Origin: WHSM01 sp036375165
GTDB taxonomy: Bacteria; Actinomycetota; Actinomycetes; Mycobacteriales; Micromonosporaceae
Assembly (NCBI GenBank): GCA_036375165.1
Contig: DASUSI010000178.1
Location: forward strand, 62,001-126,000
DNA: 64,000 bases
Direction of reading: 5' to 3'
Each line of letters opens with the position of its first letter. Position 1 is the first letter of the stretch. Both the position numbers and the translations under genes were made by a program. Under the pieces are notes generated by a model. That model had not been told where the DNA came from and did not search any database. It saw nothing but the letters and a program-made list of their open reading frames with translations. Positions 37,293 to 46,172 of the stretch are shown here, piece by piece.

Positions 37293-37890
37293 AGCGGTCC
37301 AGCATCAGCCGAAGTTCCGCGTCCAGCAGATCACGCTCCCCGGGTGTGGCCATGATGGGCCCGCTCAGCACAAAGGCCATCGCGGCGAGCAGTAGGGCCC
37401 GTGCCTGCCAGGCCGCGTCGCCCGGCCTTACTGATCCGTCCACGTGGCCGGCCCGTACCACGTCCTCGATCGCCGCCAGTTGGGTGTCCGTGCTGCTGCC
37501 ACGCCGTTCCAGCAGGTAGGGCAGCAGGAACTCGGGGTCCACTTCCACGATCTTGCGCAGCAGTGGGTGCGCCCGGGTGCGGCGTACCGCCGAGACGATG
37601 CCTTCCACGAGCCGGCCCCGGGCACTGCCACCCGGCATGTCGAAGCTGGCCGCCGCCACGGCGGCCGACTCCCGGGTCATCAGGGCCGCCACCACGGCCC
37701 GGACGTTGGGCCAGCGCCGGTACAGGGTGGCACGGGACACCCCAGCGCGGCGGCTTATGTCGGCCATCGTCACCCGCCGCATCCCGACCGCGAGCAGCAT
37801 CTGGTACGCGGCATGCAGGATCCGCTCCTCGTCGATGGCGTTCGGTGCCACGGTGGTGCCGGTGGCGGTGTTGCCACGCTGCGACATCAT
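37279..37890 (-). CDS. TetR-family regulator
   Basis: A 203-residue one-component repressor. The helix-turn-helix is at 41-60 (TMADISRRAGVSRATLYRRW). The C-terminal ligand domain is all-helical and unclassified. The first ATG lies 7 nt after a TACATT hexamer on the minus strand, indicating a leaderless message. The 55-bp gap to the divergent flavoprotein gene is the likely operator region; TGATACATTGAGGCACAT covers the promoter. The corresponding Rv2250c has the same setting. Confidence 0.9.
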   Translation of the reverse strand: MMSQRGNTATGTTVAPNAIDEERILHAAYQMLLAVGMRRVTMADISRRAGVSRATLYRRWPNVRAVVAALMTRESAAVAAASFDMPGGSARGRLVEGIVSAVRRTRAHPLLRKIVEVDPEFLLPYLLERRGSSTDTQLAAIEDVVRAGHVDGSVRPGDAAWQARALLLAAMAFVLSGPIMATPGERDLLDAELRLMLDRYVAP

Positions 37891-37897
37891 GTGCCTC

Positions 37898-37903
37898 AAT
37901 GTA
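37898..37903 (-). promoter_or_regulatory. -10-like hexamer, leaderless start of TetR gene
   Basis: TACATT on the minus strand ends 7 nt before ATG 37890. Operator binding here would allow autoregulation and control of the divergent gene. Confidence 0.45.
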
Positions 37904-37945
37904 TCAGCAGCTACCGACTGACCACCGAACCACCGAAGGCGAGCC

Positions 37946-39622
37946 ATGAGCGAGTCCGACATCCCCGTCGTCGAGATGCACCCGTACCGCTGGGGGGATC
38001 CGGCACGGCAGGCACACCTGCCCGAGCCGGTGCTGGCGGCGCTGCGCGGTTTCGGGATCCGCGAGCCGGCAAGGCCACCGGTGGCACCGGAGGAGGTCGC
38101 ACTGCGGCCGAGCGCGCTCCTGGAGGGGCCACGCTCGGCTCTGGAAGCGACCATCGGGGCAGCGCACATCAGCGTCACGGACCGTGAACGGGTCCGGCAC
38201 ACCATGGGTTGGTCCACACCGGACCTGCTGCGGCTGCGGTCAGGCGACACCGTGGACGCGCCGGACGCTGTGCTCTTTCCCGGCTCCCATGATGAGGTTC
38301 TCGCGCTGCTCGGGGTCTGCACGACACACCGGCTGGCGGTGGTGCCCTATGGCGGAGGTACGTCGGTGGTGGGTGGTCTGGCACCGCTGCGGGAAGGCTT
38401 CGCCGGCGTGGTGACGCTGGACCTGCGGCGGCTGGACCGGCTGCTCTCGGTGGACCAGGAGTCCCGTCTCGCGGTGCTCGAATCCGGTGTGCGCGGGCCA
38501 CGGGCTGAGCGGTTGCTGGCGGCACACGAACTGACGCTCGGTCACTTCCCCCAATCATACGAGGGCGCGACGATCGGAGGGTACGCCGCCACCCGTTCCA
38601 GCGGACAGGCATCCGCCGGCTACGGGCGGTTTGACGAGATGGTCCTCGGGGTCACCCTTGCCACACCGCGCGGCAGCCTCCGCCTGGGCCTGGCACCGCG
38701 CTCTGCCGCCGGGCCGGACCTGCGGCAGCTCGTCCTGGGATCAGAGGGCGTGTTCGGGGTGATCACGTCGGTCACCGTCCGGGTCCGGCCCCGGCCGCAG
38801 TCGCGGGTGTACGAGGGATGGCGGTTCGACTCCTTCCAGGCCGGGGCTGACGCGCTGCGCCGTCTCGCGCAGGACGGACCGTTACCGACCGTATTGCGCC
38901 TGTCCGATGAGGCGGAGACCGCGGTCAACCTCGCCAACCCGGCACAGGCGCTGACCGGAGGGACGGGTGGTTGCCTGGCGGTCTGCGGCTACGAAGGCAC
39001 GGCCCGCGACGTCCAGTACCGTCGGGAAGGCGCTGCTGTCGTGCTGCGCGACGCGGGCGGTCAGGCATTGGGCACCGGCCCGGGTGAAGCCTGGCGGGAA
39101 GGCCGGTACCGGGCACCGTACCTGCGGGATCCGTTGCTGGACGCTGGTGCCCTGGTGGAGACCCTGGAAACCGCTACCTTCTGGTCCAACCTGCACCCGC
39201 TGCGGCAGGCGGTCACCGATGCGCTGACCGGCTCCCTGTCGGGCGAGGGCACACCGCCGCTGGTTCTCTGCCATATTTCTCACGTGTACGAGACCGGAGC
39301 CTGCCTGTACTTCACGGTGGTCTGTGCCCAGACTGAGGATCCGGTGGCCCAGTGGCGGGCGGCCAAGGCCGCCGTGAACACGGCGATCGGTGACGCTGGC
39401 GGCACCATCAGCCACCACCACGCCGTCGGCTTCGACCACCAGCCGGGCTACCTGCGTGAGGTCGGCCCACTGGCCATCGAGGCCCTGCGTGCGGTGAAAC
39501 GTACGTTCGACCCTGAGCGGATCCTCAATCCCGGCGTACTGCTGGGGTCTGTGACTGCCGGCGGGTTCCGGGACCCTGCCGGTTTCGGCATGCCCGGTGA
39601 GAGCGAGGCGACAGCGGAGTGA
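37946..39622 (+). CDS. FAD-binding oxidase, alkylglycerone-phosphate synthase-like
   Basis: A 558-residue VAO/PCMH-fold flavoprotein. The PP-loop PYGGGTSVVGG is at 134-144, and GATIGGYAATRSSGQASAGY (from about 206) is the second FAD segment. The C-terminal end TFDPERILNPGVLLG is typical of the fold. HISHVYETGACLYFTVVC and the His-rich ISHHHAVGFDHQPGYL match alkyl-DHAP synthases, which swap an acyl for an alkyl chain on DHAP. Bacterial members next to glpD are usually left as flavoproteins, so the ether-lipid role is uncertain. Confidence 0.82.
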   Translation: MSESDIPVVEMHPYRWGDPARQAHLPEPVLAALRGFGIREPARPPVAPEEVALRPSALLEGPRSALEATIGAAHISVTDRERVRHTMGWSTPDLLRLRSGDTVDAPDAVLFPGSHDEVLALLGVCTTHRLAVVPYGGGTSVVGGLAPLREGFAGVVTLDLRRLDRLLSVDQESRLAVLESGVRGPRAERLLAAHELTLGHFPQSYEGATIGGYAATRSSGQASAGYGRFDEMVLGVTLATPRGSLRLGLAPRSAAGPDLRQLVLGSEGVFGVITSVTVRVRPRPQSRVYEGWRFDSFQAGADALRRLAQDGPLPTVLRLSDEAETAVNLANPAQALTGGTGGCLAVCGYEGTARDVQYRREGAAVVLRDAGGQALGTGPGEAWREGRYRAPYLRDPLLDAGALVETLETATFWSNLHPLRQAVTDALTGSLSGEGTPPLVLCHISHVYETGACLYFTVVCAQTEDPVAQWRAAKAAVNTAIGDAGGTISHHHAVGFDHQPGYLREVGPLAIEALRAVKRTFDPERILNPGVLLGSVTAGGFRDPAGFGMPGESEATAE

Positions 39623-40491
39623 TGCGCTCCTTCACGGTGCTGGTGAATCCGATCTCGGGGGACGGCAGAGCCCCGCAACGCACCCGGCCGGTCGCGGATC
39701 TGCTGCGCGGGGCGGGAGCGACAGTACGCGAGGTGGTGACCCAGAGCGCCAGCCACGCCACACAGGCCGCACGTGCGGCGGCTCGGGCGGGAGATGTGGT
39801 GATCGCGGCCGGTGGTGACGGGCTGGCACGAGATGTCGCCGACGCCGTGGTACCCGCCGACGGGGTGATGGGGATCCTCCCTGCCGGACGGGGCAACGAC
39901 CTGGCCCGCAAGGTCGGCATTCCGACCGAGCCCACCGCACTCGCGAAGCTGTTGCTGGACGGTGAGCCCCGCAGGATCGACGTCCTGGAGTGCGGCGGTC
40001 GGATCATCCCGGGAAACCTGTACGTGGGCATCGACTCCACCGCGAACGCCATGATCAACGCGAGGCGATGGATCCCGGCACCGTTGCTGTACCGGCTCGC
40101 GCCCGTGGTGACCATGCTGCGGTGGCATCCGGTCGACTTCCGACTGACCGTCGACGGCCGGACACAGTCGGTGCGAGGGCACACCATCGTGGTCGGCAAC
40201 TCCGGCACGTACGGTCATGGACTGGACATCGTTCCTTCGGCGGTGGTGGACGACGGGGTCTTCGACGTCATGGTTGCCGGAGACATGTCCCGCTGGAAGA
40301 TCGCGGCCGTGATCCGTGAGGCCACCGAAGGCAGGCACGTACGCCGACCGGAGATCTCCGTAATGACCGCTCAGGCGATCACCATCGAGGCGGCACGGCC
40401 GGTGCCGGTCTGCGGCGACGGCGACTACATCGGCGAGTTGCCGGTCACCGTCCGGCTGGTGCCGGCAGCACTGAAGTTACTCCGCCCATGA
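39622..40491 (+). CDS. Diacylglycerol kinase (DagK/YegS family)
   Basis: A 289-residue lipid kinase. TVLVNPISGDGRAP opens the catalytic domain and the ATP motif GGDGLARDVADAV has GGDG at 64-67. ILPAGRGNDLARKVGIP and the C-terminal VCGDGDYIGELPVTV are family blocks. ATG 39622 overlaps the flavoprotein stop by 1 nt (an in-frame GTG at 39619 is also possible). Phosphorylation of diacylglycerol to phosphatidic acid fits the glpD/flavoprotein context. Confidence 0.88.
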   Translation: MRSFTVLVNPISGDGRAPQRTRPVADLLRGAGATVREVVTQSASHATQAARAAARAGDVVIAAGGDGLARDVADAVVPADGVMGILPAGRGNDLARKVGIPTEPTALAKLLLDGEPRRIDVLECGGRIIPGNLYVGIDSTANAMINARRWIPAPLLYRLAPVVTMLRWHPVDFRLTVDGRTQSVRGHTIVVGNSGTYGHGLDIVPSAVVDDGVFDVMVAGDMSRWKIAAVIREATEGRHVRRPEISVMTAQAITIEAARPVPVCGDGDYIGELPVTVRLVPAALKLLRP

Positions 40492-40562
40492 CGTGATCCC
40501 GATGATCTCCTCCGGTGGAGGCCGGCTCAGCGGGATCGACCTGAAATCTGTCACGGCCCCGC

Positions 40563-40568
40563 TAGAAT
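40563..40568 (+). promoter_or_regulatory. Candidate -10 element of hsp20
   Basis: TAGAAT stands in a short AT-rich patch about 110 nt before the hsp20 ATG. No HAIR (HspR) or CIRCE (HrcA) inverted repeat is visible in the gap. Confidence 0.3.
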
Positions 40569-40676
40569 TTTGCCGTACGTCCAGGACAGAGCTGCTGACC
40601 GCTCGCACCGCGTCCGGGCGTGGGGCGGGCGGGCCAGCTCCGCGAGCCGTTACGTCTTGACGTGGAGGTGTTGACC

Positions 40677-41150
40677 ATGACGCTGCGCTTTGACCCCTTC
40701 CGGGACTTCGACAGGCTGGCCAGCCAGGTGCTCGGCGCGGCCCGCACCCCGGATCTGATGCCCATGGACTGCTACCGCCAGGGTGATCAGTACGTGCTTC
40801 ATTTCGACCTGCCTGGCATCGATCCCGAATCACTCGAGGTCACCACAGAGAACAACACCCTCACAGTGCGTGCCGAGCGACGTCGTGTCGACAGTGAGGA
40901 CATCAGCTATCTGGTCTCGGAACGCGCTGCGGGCACATACGCCCGGCAACTCGTGCTCGGGGAGGGCATGAATACCGACCGGATCCATGCTGACTACCGG
41001 GACGGAGTGCTCACCGTCACGATCCCGGTCGCCGAGGAAGCCAAGCCCCGCCAGATCCAGATCAGCCGGGGCGGGCAGCACAAGGTGATCACGGGCGAGG
41101 TGACCGACTCGTCGAGCACCAACTCCCGCGAAGCCACCGAGATCCGGTAA
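40677..41150 (+). CDS. Hsp20/alpha-crystallin small heat-shock protein
   Basis: A 157-residue chaperone. LRFDPFRDFDRLASQVLG is the N-terminal arm, the alpha-crystallin domain spans about 33-128 (YVLHFDLPGIDPESLEV, LTVRAERR, YRDGVLTVTIPVAEEAKP) and a short Ser/Thr tail follows. It includes the I/V-x-I/V-like VTIPV and IQI segments. GGAGGTG is 6 nt before ATG. A MerR-type gene normally follows such hsp20 genes in actinobacteria; here only a fragment of it remains. Confidence 0.9.
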   Translation: MTLRFDPFRDFDRLASQVLGAARTPDLMPMDCYRQGDQYVLHFDLPGIDPESLEVTTENNTLTVRAERRRVDSEDISYLVSERAAGTYARQLVLGEGMNTDRIHADYRDGVLTVTIPVAEEAKPRQIQISRGGQHKVITGEVTDSSSTNSREATEIR

Positions 41151-41282
41151 CCGGGTTGGCTGGAAGCTGATCCGTACATTGCTGAGCCGGGGGCTGGCGA
41201 CGCCTTCTCACCACGCGGTGAGTCGCCAGAGACCCTCACGCCACCGCGCCCCGCCGCCGGGTCACGGCAACGGGACAGCGGG

Positions 41283-41430
41283 GACCTGCTGAGCGACGCC
41301 CAGCACGCGGCGTACCCGATGGGCACCGCCGCCGAAGCGATCAGAGTGACCCCGGGCTTCCTCCGGGCGCTCGGTAGGGCGGGACCGTTTCGGCCGCACC
41401 GGTCAGCGGACAGCGGAGGGGGACCGCCGC
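41283..41430 (+). pseudogene. Truncated MerR-type regulator remnant after hsp20
   Basis: In one frame the sequence reads DLLSDAQHAAYPMGTAAEA and then IRVTPGFLRALGRAGPFRPH RS, which matches the DNA-binding start of MerR/HspR-like regulators (YxIGxAAELLGVxPAFLRxLDxAGL). The reading becomes unrelated after about 41418, where an opposing recombinase fragment begins. Thus the effector part is lost. The only ATG is internal (41319). Truncation coincides with the left edge of the accessory island. Confidence 0.6.
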
Positions 41431-41544
41431 TTAGTCGCACGGATAGATCCGAGTGGAGTCCAGCGAGGCGTGGCCAAGGAGTTCAGCGACAGTGACGACG
41501 TCGGTGCCGGAGCGGATCAAGTCGGTACCAAAGCTGTGGCGCAT
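41431..41544 (-). pseudogene. Tyrosine recombinase C-terminal fragment
   Basis: On the minus strand 37 codons read MRHSFGTDLIRSGTDVVTVA and ELLGHASLDSTRIYPCD before TAA. RHSFGT (Arg-His of the catalytic box), LLGHASLDSTRIY (His and nucleophile Tyr) are the C-terminal active-site boxes of phage-type integrases. The N-terminal two thirds and the family's tail after the Tyr are missing. It abuts the oppositely oriented recombinase tail at 41540, so the junction is a rearrangement. Confidence 0.7.
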
Positions 41545-41611
41545 CACCAAAGTCTGGACCGAGGCAGGCGGCACCTGGAAGACCTGCGCGCCCGGCGACC
41601 ACAGTCGGTGA
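41540..41611 (+). pseudogene. Tail of a second site-specific recombinase
   Basis: Twenty-three codons read RITKVWTEAGGTWKTCAPGD HSR and stop. This matches the C-terminus of the recombinase remnant at 46385-46690 (KVWIDPGGAWKTYALGHRSR) and lies at the start of the left direct repeat. Confidence 0.55.
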
Positions 41612-41671
41612 CCACTAACTCGCGGTCACGCGAGAGGAATACCGACTACTCGATCAATGGAGCCTGCCAGT
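41541..41671 (+). repeat. Left copy of ~130-bp imperfect direct repeat
   Basis: From CCAAAGTCTGGA to AATACCGACTACTCGATCAA and the following AGCCTGCC it aligns with 46619-46745 with about one mismatch in seven bases and a 4-nt gap. It covers the recombinase 3' end plus its downstream flank. Confidence 0.7.
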
Positions 41672-41900
41672 CTCAACGGCCAGGTACTTGCCGATCGCAC
41701 GCTCCACCACGTGTTTCACCCCTCTTGCTGAGAACGGCTTGACAGCGCAGTAGGCGAATGCGACTCGATGGCCGGCTTGGTACAGCGACATCCCCGGTGC
41801 ATAGCTTATCCCTGCCTGCCTAAGTTCGCCGAACCCGATGTATTTCGCCGCTTCACGGCGACTCTGTGAATATAACGTCGCATTGAGGGAGTTGGGCGTT
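41612..41900 (+). other. Leader region of the large island gene
   Basis: About 290 bp without a gene. It contains the end of the left repeat and then becomes AT-richer than its surroundings. A TATAAC hexamer at 41871-41876 is a possible -10 for the gene at 41901, about 25 nt downstream. A small CGCCG/CGGCG hairpin lies near 41846-41860. No -35 is recognised. Confidence 0.4.
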
Positions 41901-44900
41901 ATGGTCGCTTTTATACCGTTTGTGGAGTCCCTGGTCTATGGCAATGCGCTGGCGCCAGCGCAGAACCACGGGGACTGGACGATCGCCAAGCCATCGCCTA
42001 CGGGCACGCAGTGGCTCGCGCATCACCTCGATCGGATGCTGCCAGCGTTCGAAAGCTGGCTGGTCGCAGGGCAGCTGCCACCACTAACCGCCTGGGACGG
42101 GCAGTTTCCGACGCCTTGGGACCCGACCAACACAGTGCCGCTGACCGGTGGCCTGAACGGCACCTGGACCGGGATCGCAACGCTGGACGATCTGGGGGCC
42201 GCACTGGCCGCGCGGTTGAAAGCCGTGGCGTTGGACGCCCCAGAACTCATCGGCAAGCGCAAGGCACCGTTCAGCTACCGGTTCTGGGGCTACCTGCGCT
42301 GGGCATGGACCATTCGGGAGCGGTTCCTGGGCCGTCAGGTGATGCCGGTGGGCACGGTGGTCGACCGGGACGGCACGCAGTTGTCGGCTGTGTCATTCAC
42401 CGACGTGTTCAACGATCTGCACCGCAACTGGCACATCTCGCCAAACGCACCTGTGGCCCCGACGCCGGGGTTTCGCACCACGGTGGGGCAACGCGTTCGA
42501 CTCGGCATCGTGTCCGCCAGGGGCGAGGACTTCCTGCGCTTCCACCGCGAGCACATGAATCTGTTCCACCGCTGGCTGGATCGCACAGGCCAGGCCCACC
42601 TGTTGCCGGTCGACATGGGCGGGCCGGGCGGATGGCCGGAGAGCGGACCCAACGTGCCACCGTCGCCGTACGCCGCCAACGAGAACGCGGTCTCGCCCGG
42701 ATCGCCGCTGCAGGGCCAGACCAGCATCAATCAGATCGGCGATATCGAGTTCGGCTACCACGTCACCGGTCATGGGCAGAACACCGACATCGGACCGCTG
42801 TCACACAACAACTACGTCCCCCGGTTCCACAACTGGCACGGCTGGATCGACGCGCAGTGGTGGTGGCGGGAACCGAGGTTCGTGCGCTCCGACCCGACGA
42901 CGGGCGAGCGGGAGCGGTTCTTCCGTGTCGTCCTACAGAACGGTGCCGACCTGCCGGGGCTGCCGGCGTTGTCCATCGTCCGGGATCCCGCCGTGGCCGC
43001 CGACCAGGTGTACCCGGCCACCGCCGTCGGCGGGCTGAACCTGACCACCGGCGCCGGGTCACTGCGGATGCGGCTGTACGTCCGCGACCCGTTCGATCGC
43101 ACGCTGCGGATGCGGCTGATCGCCGAGGTACTCGACTTCAACGGAGCAGTCGGTGAGACCGTCACGGTGTTGCGAACCATCGGCACCGGTGGCGACCACC
43201 CGCTGGATACCGAGTTCCTGGAGACCATAAGTTTCGCCAGCGCCTTCGCCTCCGACGATCCCACCATGGTCAACGCCGCCGTCGGTTTCCTCGCCGCCCG
43301 GATCCGGATCACCGGTAACCTGTGGGTCCCGAACACCGCCACACCGGATGACCCGACGACCTCACACGATCCAGGGTTCGTGCACGAGGACGTCACCTAT
43401 ATCGATCTGGTGCGGGAGAAGCAGGCACCGGACGTGACGCTCTACCTCAACCGGTCGAGCTTCTCGCGTGACCAGGTGAACGCCACCCTCGGCGGTGGGC
43501 CCACAGCGAGCTTTCCCCACTCGTTCCTGGTCGCGGTGCAGGACCGCACCTCGCCCGCGCAGGCCACGCCGGCCTGGCCGGCCGCGGTCGCCGACGAGGT
43601 CAAGGGCCTGCTGGTGGGCCTGCAGCCGTCGGCTGGCCTGTTCGACGACCCAGCACACCAGCCCACCGTGGAGCTGTTTGACCCGGCCACCTCGGCGGTG
43701 GTGCCAGGAGTCACGGTCGTGTTGGCCGGCCCGCCGGACAAGGAAGACCCGACCCTGCCGCCGGAGGTGCCGCAGCGGTACACATGGCGGTACTCGGTGG
43801 TGTTCGACGCCAGCGGCGCAGCGTTCGACGACCTGGCCACCGGCACGCAGCGTGAGGTGCTGCTGCGGGTCCGCACCGGCGACCGCGCCGGCAACGCGGT
43901 CAGCGCCCAGGCCAGCGTTCGGCTCTTCGTCGACGCCAACCCGTACATGCTCGACGGCAATGTGCCCTGGCTGTCCATCGACACGAGGGTGTTCAACGTG
44001 CTGGAAGGACAGACCAGACTCGGCGAGACCTACACCGCAGGCCGTGACCCACTGGACCTGCTGACCGGCTACCTCAACCGCCTGAACACCGGCACCACGG
44101 GCGGGCAGACCTTCGGCGACCTGCCGACCGAGGGCGTCGCGGCCGCTCTGGAGTACGCCCCACAGGTGCCTAACCCGCAGACCGGGGTGGCCACACCTGT
44201 CCGCAACTTCGCGCTGGCCAGGGTGCGGATCGCGACCCAGGCCGGGGCAAAAGGAGTGCGGCTGTTCTTCCGGCTGTTCCGCTACGCCGCACCCAGCCTG
44301 CTGTTCGACACCGCGCGCGGCTACCGGTCCTTCGCCGACGGGCTGGGCCGGGTGATACCGCTGGTCGGGTTCGAGTCACAGACCAACGGCGCCGCGCTGA
44401 CCTCGATCCCGTTCTTCGGCAGCCCGCGGCTGATGCTGTCCGCATCGCCGATGACCGACCAGACCGACCCGACCAACGTCCACGAATTCGGCGGTGCCGC
44501 GGGCGAACAGGTCTGGTACTTCGGCGCTTGGCTGGATGTCAACGTGCCGTCGGTGCAGATCCCCGAGGTGTACGTGGCGGCCAATCCCGACGGCCCGTTC
44601 ACCGCTGGGCAGATGCGTTCGATCTGCACCCTTATGACCGACTTCCATCAGTGCCTGGTCGCCGAGATCTGCTTTGACGCCGACCCGACGACAGCGCTGG
44701 CCTCTCCTTTCGAGTCGGACAACCTCGCGCAACGCAATCTGGTCGTGCTGGAAAGCGACAATCCCGGCGATGTGTGGACCCGCACCGTCGAGCACAGCTT
44801 CGAGATCGACCTTCACCGTCCTGCGCTAGGCCCCGATATCGACCAATCCGATGACGAGAACGTCGCTGTGGACCACGGAGTCGATCACGGCGAACCCTGC

Positions 44901-46172
44901 CGGGGATGTGGCGATCATGACGTGGACGACGACCTATTGTGCGCGCACTGCGCCGGGCTGGGCGCGCGCGTACCGCTGCTGCCCGACGATCCCCGTCAGG
45001 TCATCTCGACCTTCCAGTTCCAGAAGCTCCTGCTCGACCAAGCGATGGACTTGGCCTTCCGCGACCCCGAGGGCATGCGGCTGATGTTCGAGCACGGTCA
45101 CCACGCAGTGCTGGAACGCTTCGGGCGCCGGGCGGCTGCGCTGGTGTCTGCCCGCCACCCTTTCGTGGCACACCCGACCCGATGGGCGCAGACCACTCGA
45201 ATGCTGGACGAGCTGGAGATCCGCTGGCACGACCTGCCGGCGGGCTCGACCGCGGAGCTGTTCCTGCCGGGCATGGACGTCTCCGAGATCCTGTCCCTGC
45301 GCAACGTCCGGCACGCGCCGGCGACCGTGTGGGCGGTCGCCCCGTCCGCCCTCGGACTGGCCGTCGGCGGCACCACCTACCTGCCGATCCCGCCACCACG
45401 TGGCGAACGTCAGGCCGCGGTGTTGACCGTGCGGTTGCCTTCCGGGGTGAAGGCCGGCACGAGCTATACGGTCGATGTCGCGCACCTGCGGGCAGGCTCG
45501 GCGGTCGCCAACGGCGCCTTCCAGGTACAGATCGTGGTCGGCCATGCCGAGGCGCTGCTGCCACGGGCCGAGCGCGGCCTGACGCTGCTGCACGAACGCC
45601 GCAACACACTGCGGCCTGGCGACCGGTGGCTGCCCGTGTTGGAGCGCAGGGTCGACACCGAGCGGCGGCGCGCGATCGGCCTCGCCGCCGAGCTGGGGTT
45701 GCCATGGACAGATCCGACGACTTGGACCGACCCGGACGGCAACGCGCACCCGGTCCTGGGTGAGCGCGTGCGCATCGTGCTGGAGGAGATCACCATCCTG
45801 GACGATCGCGACCCGTGGCTGAAGGGCGCTGGCGAGATCGACCTCGACGTGCTCGTGTACAGCGCCGACAACGGCGGCCAGCAGCGCCACCTGCGGCTAC
45901 CCGAGCACGGTCACCTCCCGGCATCCTCTGGCGGCACCCTCCCGCTGGAGATCGAGATATTCGACGGCATCGTGCACGACCACCTAGCACTGCGCATCGG
46001 TGTCATGGAGCGCGACACCCTCGATCCCGACGACAACCTGGGTGTGTACACCAGGATCTTCCGCTGCGGGCCCGCCGGCTGGCTCGGCGCGTACCGGCCC
46101 GGCCAGGAGCTGCCCATCGATCCGCAGACCCTCGGCTACTGGCAACTTGCGTATCGGATCGAGCGCGGCTAA
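41901..46172 (+). CDS. 1423-residue protein with diverged tyrosinase-like copper domain
   Basis: No family name fits the whole protein. Residues about 170-325 carry, in order, H174/H178 (LHRNWH), FLRFHREHMNLFH (H215, H218, H223), H287-x3-H291-G (GYHVTGHG) and PRFHNWHGWIDAQWWW (H310, H313, D317). The order and spacing mirror the CuA and CuB ligands of tyrosinases/hemocyanins: F-L-x-[FW]-H-R, H-x3-H, and P-x-F-x3-H-x2-[IV]-D-x2-W. Beta-rich regions follow (350-980), then a possible zinc knuckle C1000-x2-C1003-x10-C1014-x2-C1017, helices, and C-terminal beta-sandwich sequences (ITILDDRDPWLKGAGEID). There is no signal peptide. ATG 41901 has GAGGGAG upstream; the frame is open from 41838. It is the sole intact cargo gene of the island. 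A monophenol/diphenol oxidase-like role is inference. Confidence 0.7.
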   Translation: MVAFIPFVESLVYGNALAPAQNHGDWTIAKPSPTGTQWLAHHLDRMLPAFESWLVAGQLPPLTAWDGQFPTPWDPTNTVPLTGGLNGTWTGIATLDDLGAALAARLKAVALDAPELIGKRKAPFSYRFWGYLRWAWTIRERFLGRQVMPVGTVVDRDGTQLSAVSFTDVFNDLHRNWHISPNAPVAPTPGFRTTVGQRVRLGIVSARGEDFLRFHREHMNLFHRWLDRTGQAHLLPVDMGGPGGWPESGPNVPPSPYAANENAVSPGSPLQGQTSINQIGDIEFGYHVTGHGQNTDIGPLSHNNYVPRFHNWHGWIDAQWWWREPRFVRSDPTTGERERFFRVVLQNGADLPGLPALSIVRDPAVAADQVYPATAVGGLNLTTGAGSLRMRLYVRDPFDRTLRMRLIAEVLDFNGAVGETVTVLRTIGTGGDHPLDTEFLETISFASAFASDDPTMVNAAVGFLAARIRITGNLWVPNTATPDDPTTSHDPGFVHEDVTYIDLVREKQAPDVTLYLNRSSFSRDQVNATLGGGPTASFPHSFLVAVQDRTSPAQATPAWPAAVADEVKGLLVGLQPSAGLFDDPAHQPTVELFDPATSAVVPGVTVVLAGPPDKEDPTLPPEVPQRYTWRYSVVFDASGAAFDDLATGTQREVLLRVRTGDRAGNAVSAQASVRLFVDANPYMLDGNVPWLSIDTRVFNVLEGQTRLGETYTAGRDPLDLLTGYLNRLNTGTTGGQTFGDLPTEGVAAALEYAPQVPNPQTGVATPVRNFALARVRIATQAGAKGVRLFFRLFRYAAPSLLFDTARGYRSFADGLGRVIPLVGFESQTNGAALTSIPFFGSPRLMLSASPMTDQTDPTNVHEFGGAAGEQVWYFGAWLDVNVPSVQIPEVYVAANPDGPFTAGQMRSICTLMTDFHQCLVAEICFDADPTTALASPFESDNLAQRNLVVLESDNPGDVWTRTVEHSFEIDLHRPALGPDIDQSDDENVAVDHGVDHGEPCRGCGDHDVDDDLLCAHCAGLGARVPLLPDDPRQVISTFQFQKLLLDQAMDLAFRDPEGMRLMFEHGHHAVLERFGRRAAALVSARHPFVAHPTRWAQTTRMLDELEIRWHDLPAGSTAELFLPGMDVSEILSLRNVRHAPATVWAVAPSALGLAVGGTTYLPIPPPRGERQAAVLTVRLPSGVKAGTSYTVDVAHLRAGSAVANGAFQVQIVVGHAEALLPRAERGLTLLHERRNTLRPGDRWLPVLERRVDTERRRAIGLAAELGLPWTDPTTWTDPDGNAHPVLGERVRIVLEEITILDDRDPWLKGAGEIDLDVLVYSADNGGQQRHLRLPEHGHLPASSGGTLPLEIEIFDGIVHDHLALRIGVMERDTLDPDDNLGVYTRIFRCGPAGWLGAYRPGQELPIDPQTLGYWQLAYRIERG

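Noticed and set aside
40492..40676. Search for HAIR or CIRCE heat-shock operators before hsp20
   Set aside because: No inverted repeat resembling either consensus is present.
41638..41742. Coding frame in the large gene's leader (start of ORF near 41470-41742)
   Set aside because: It is an out-of-phase reading of the recombinase tail and repeat; its codons do not match the family.
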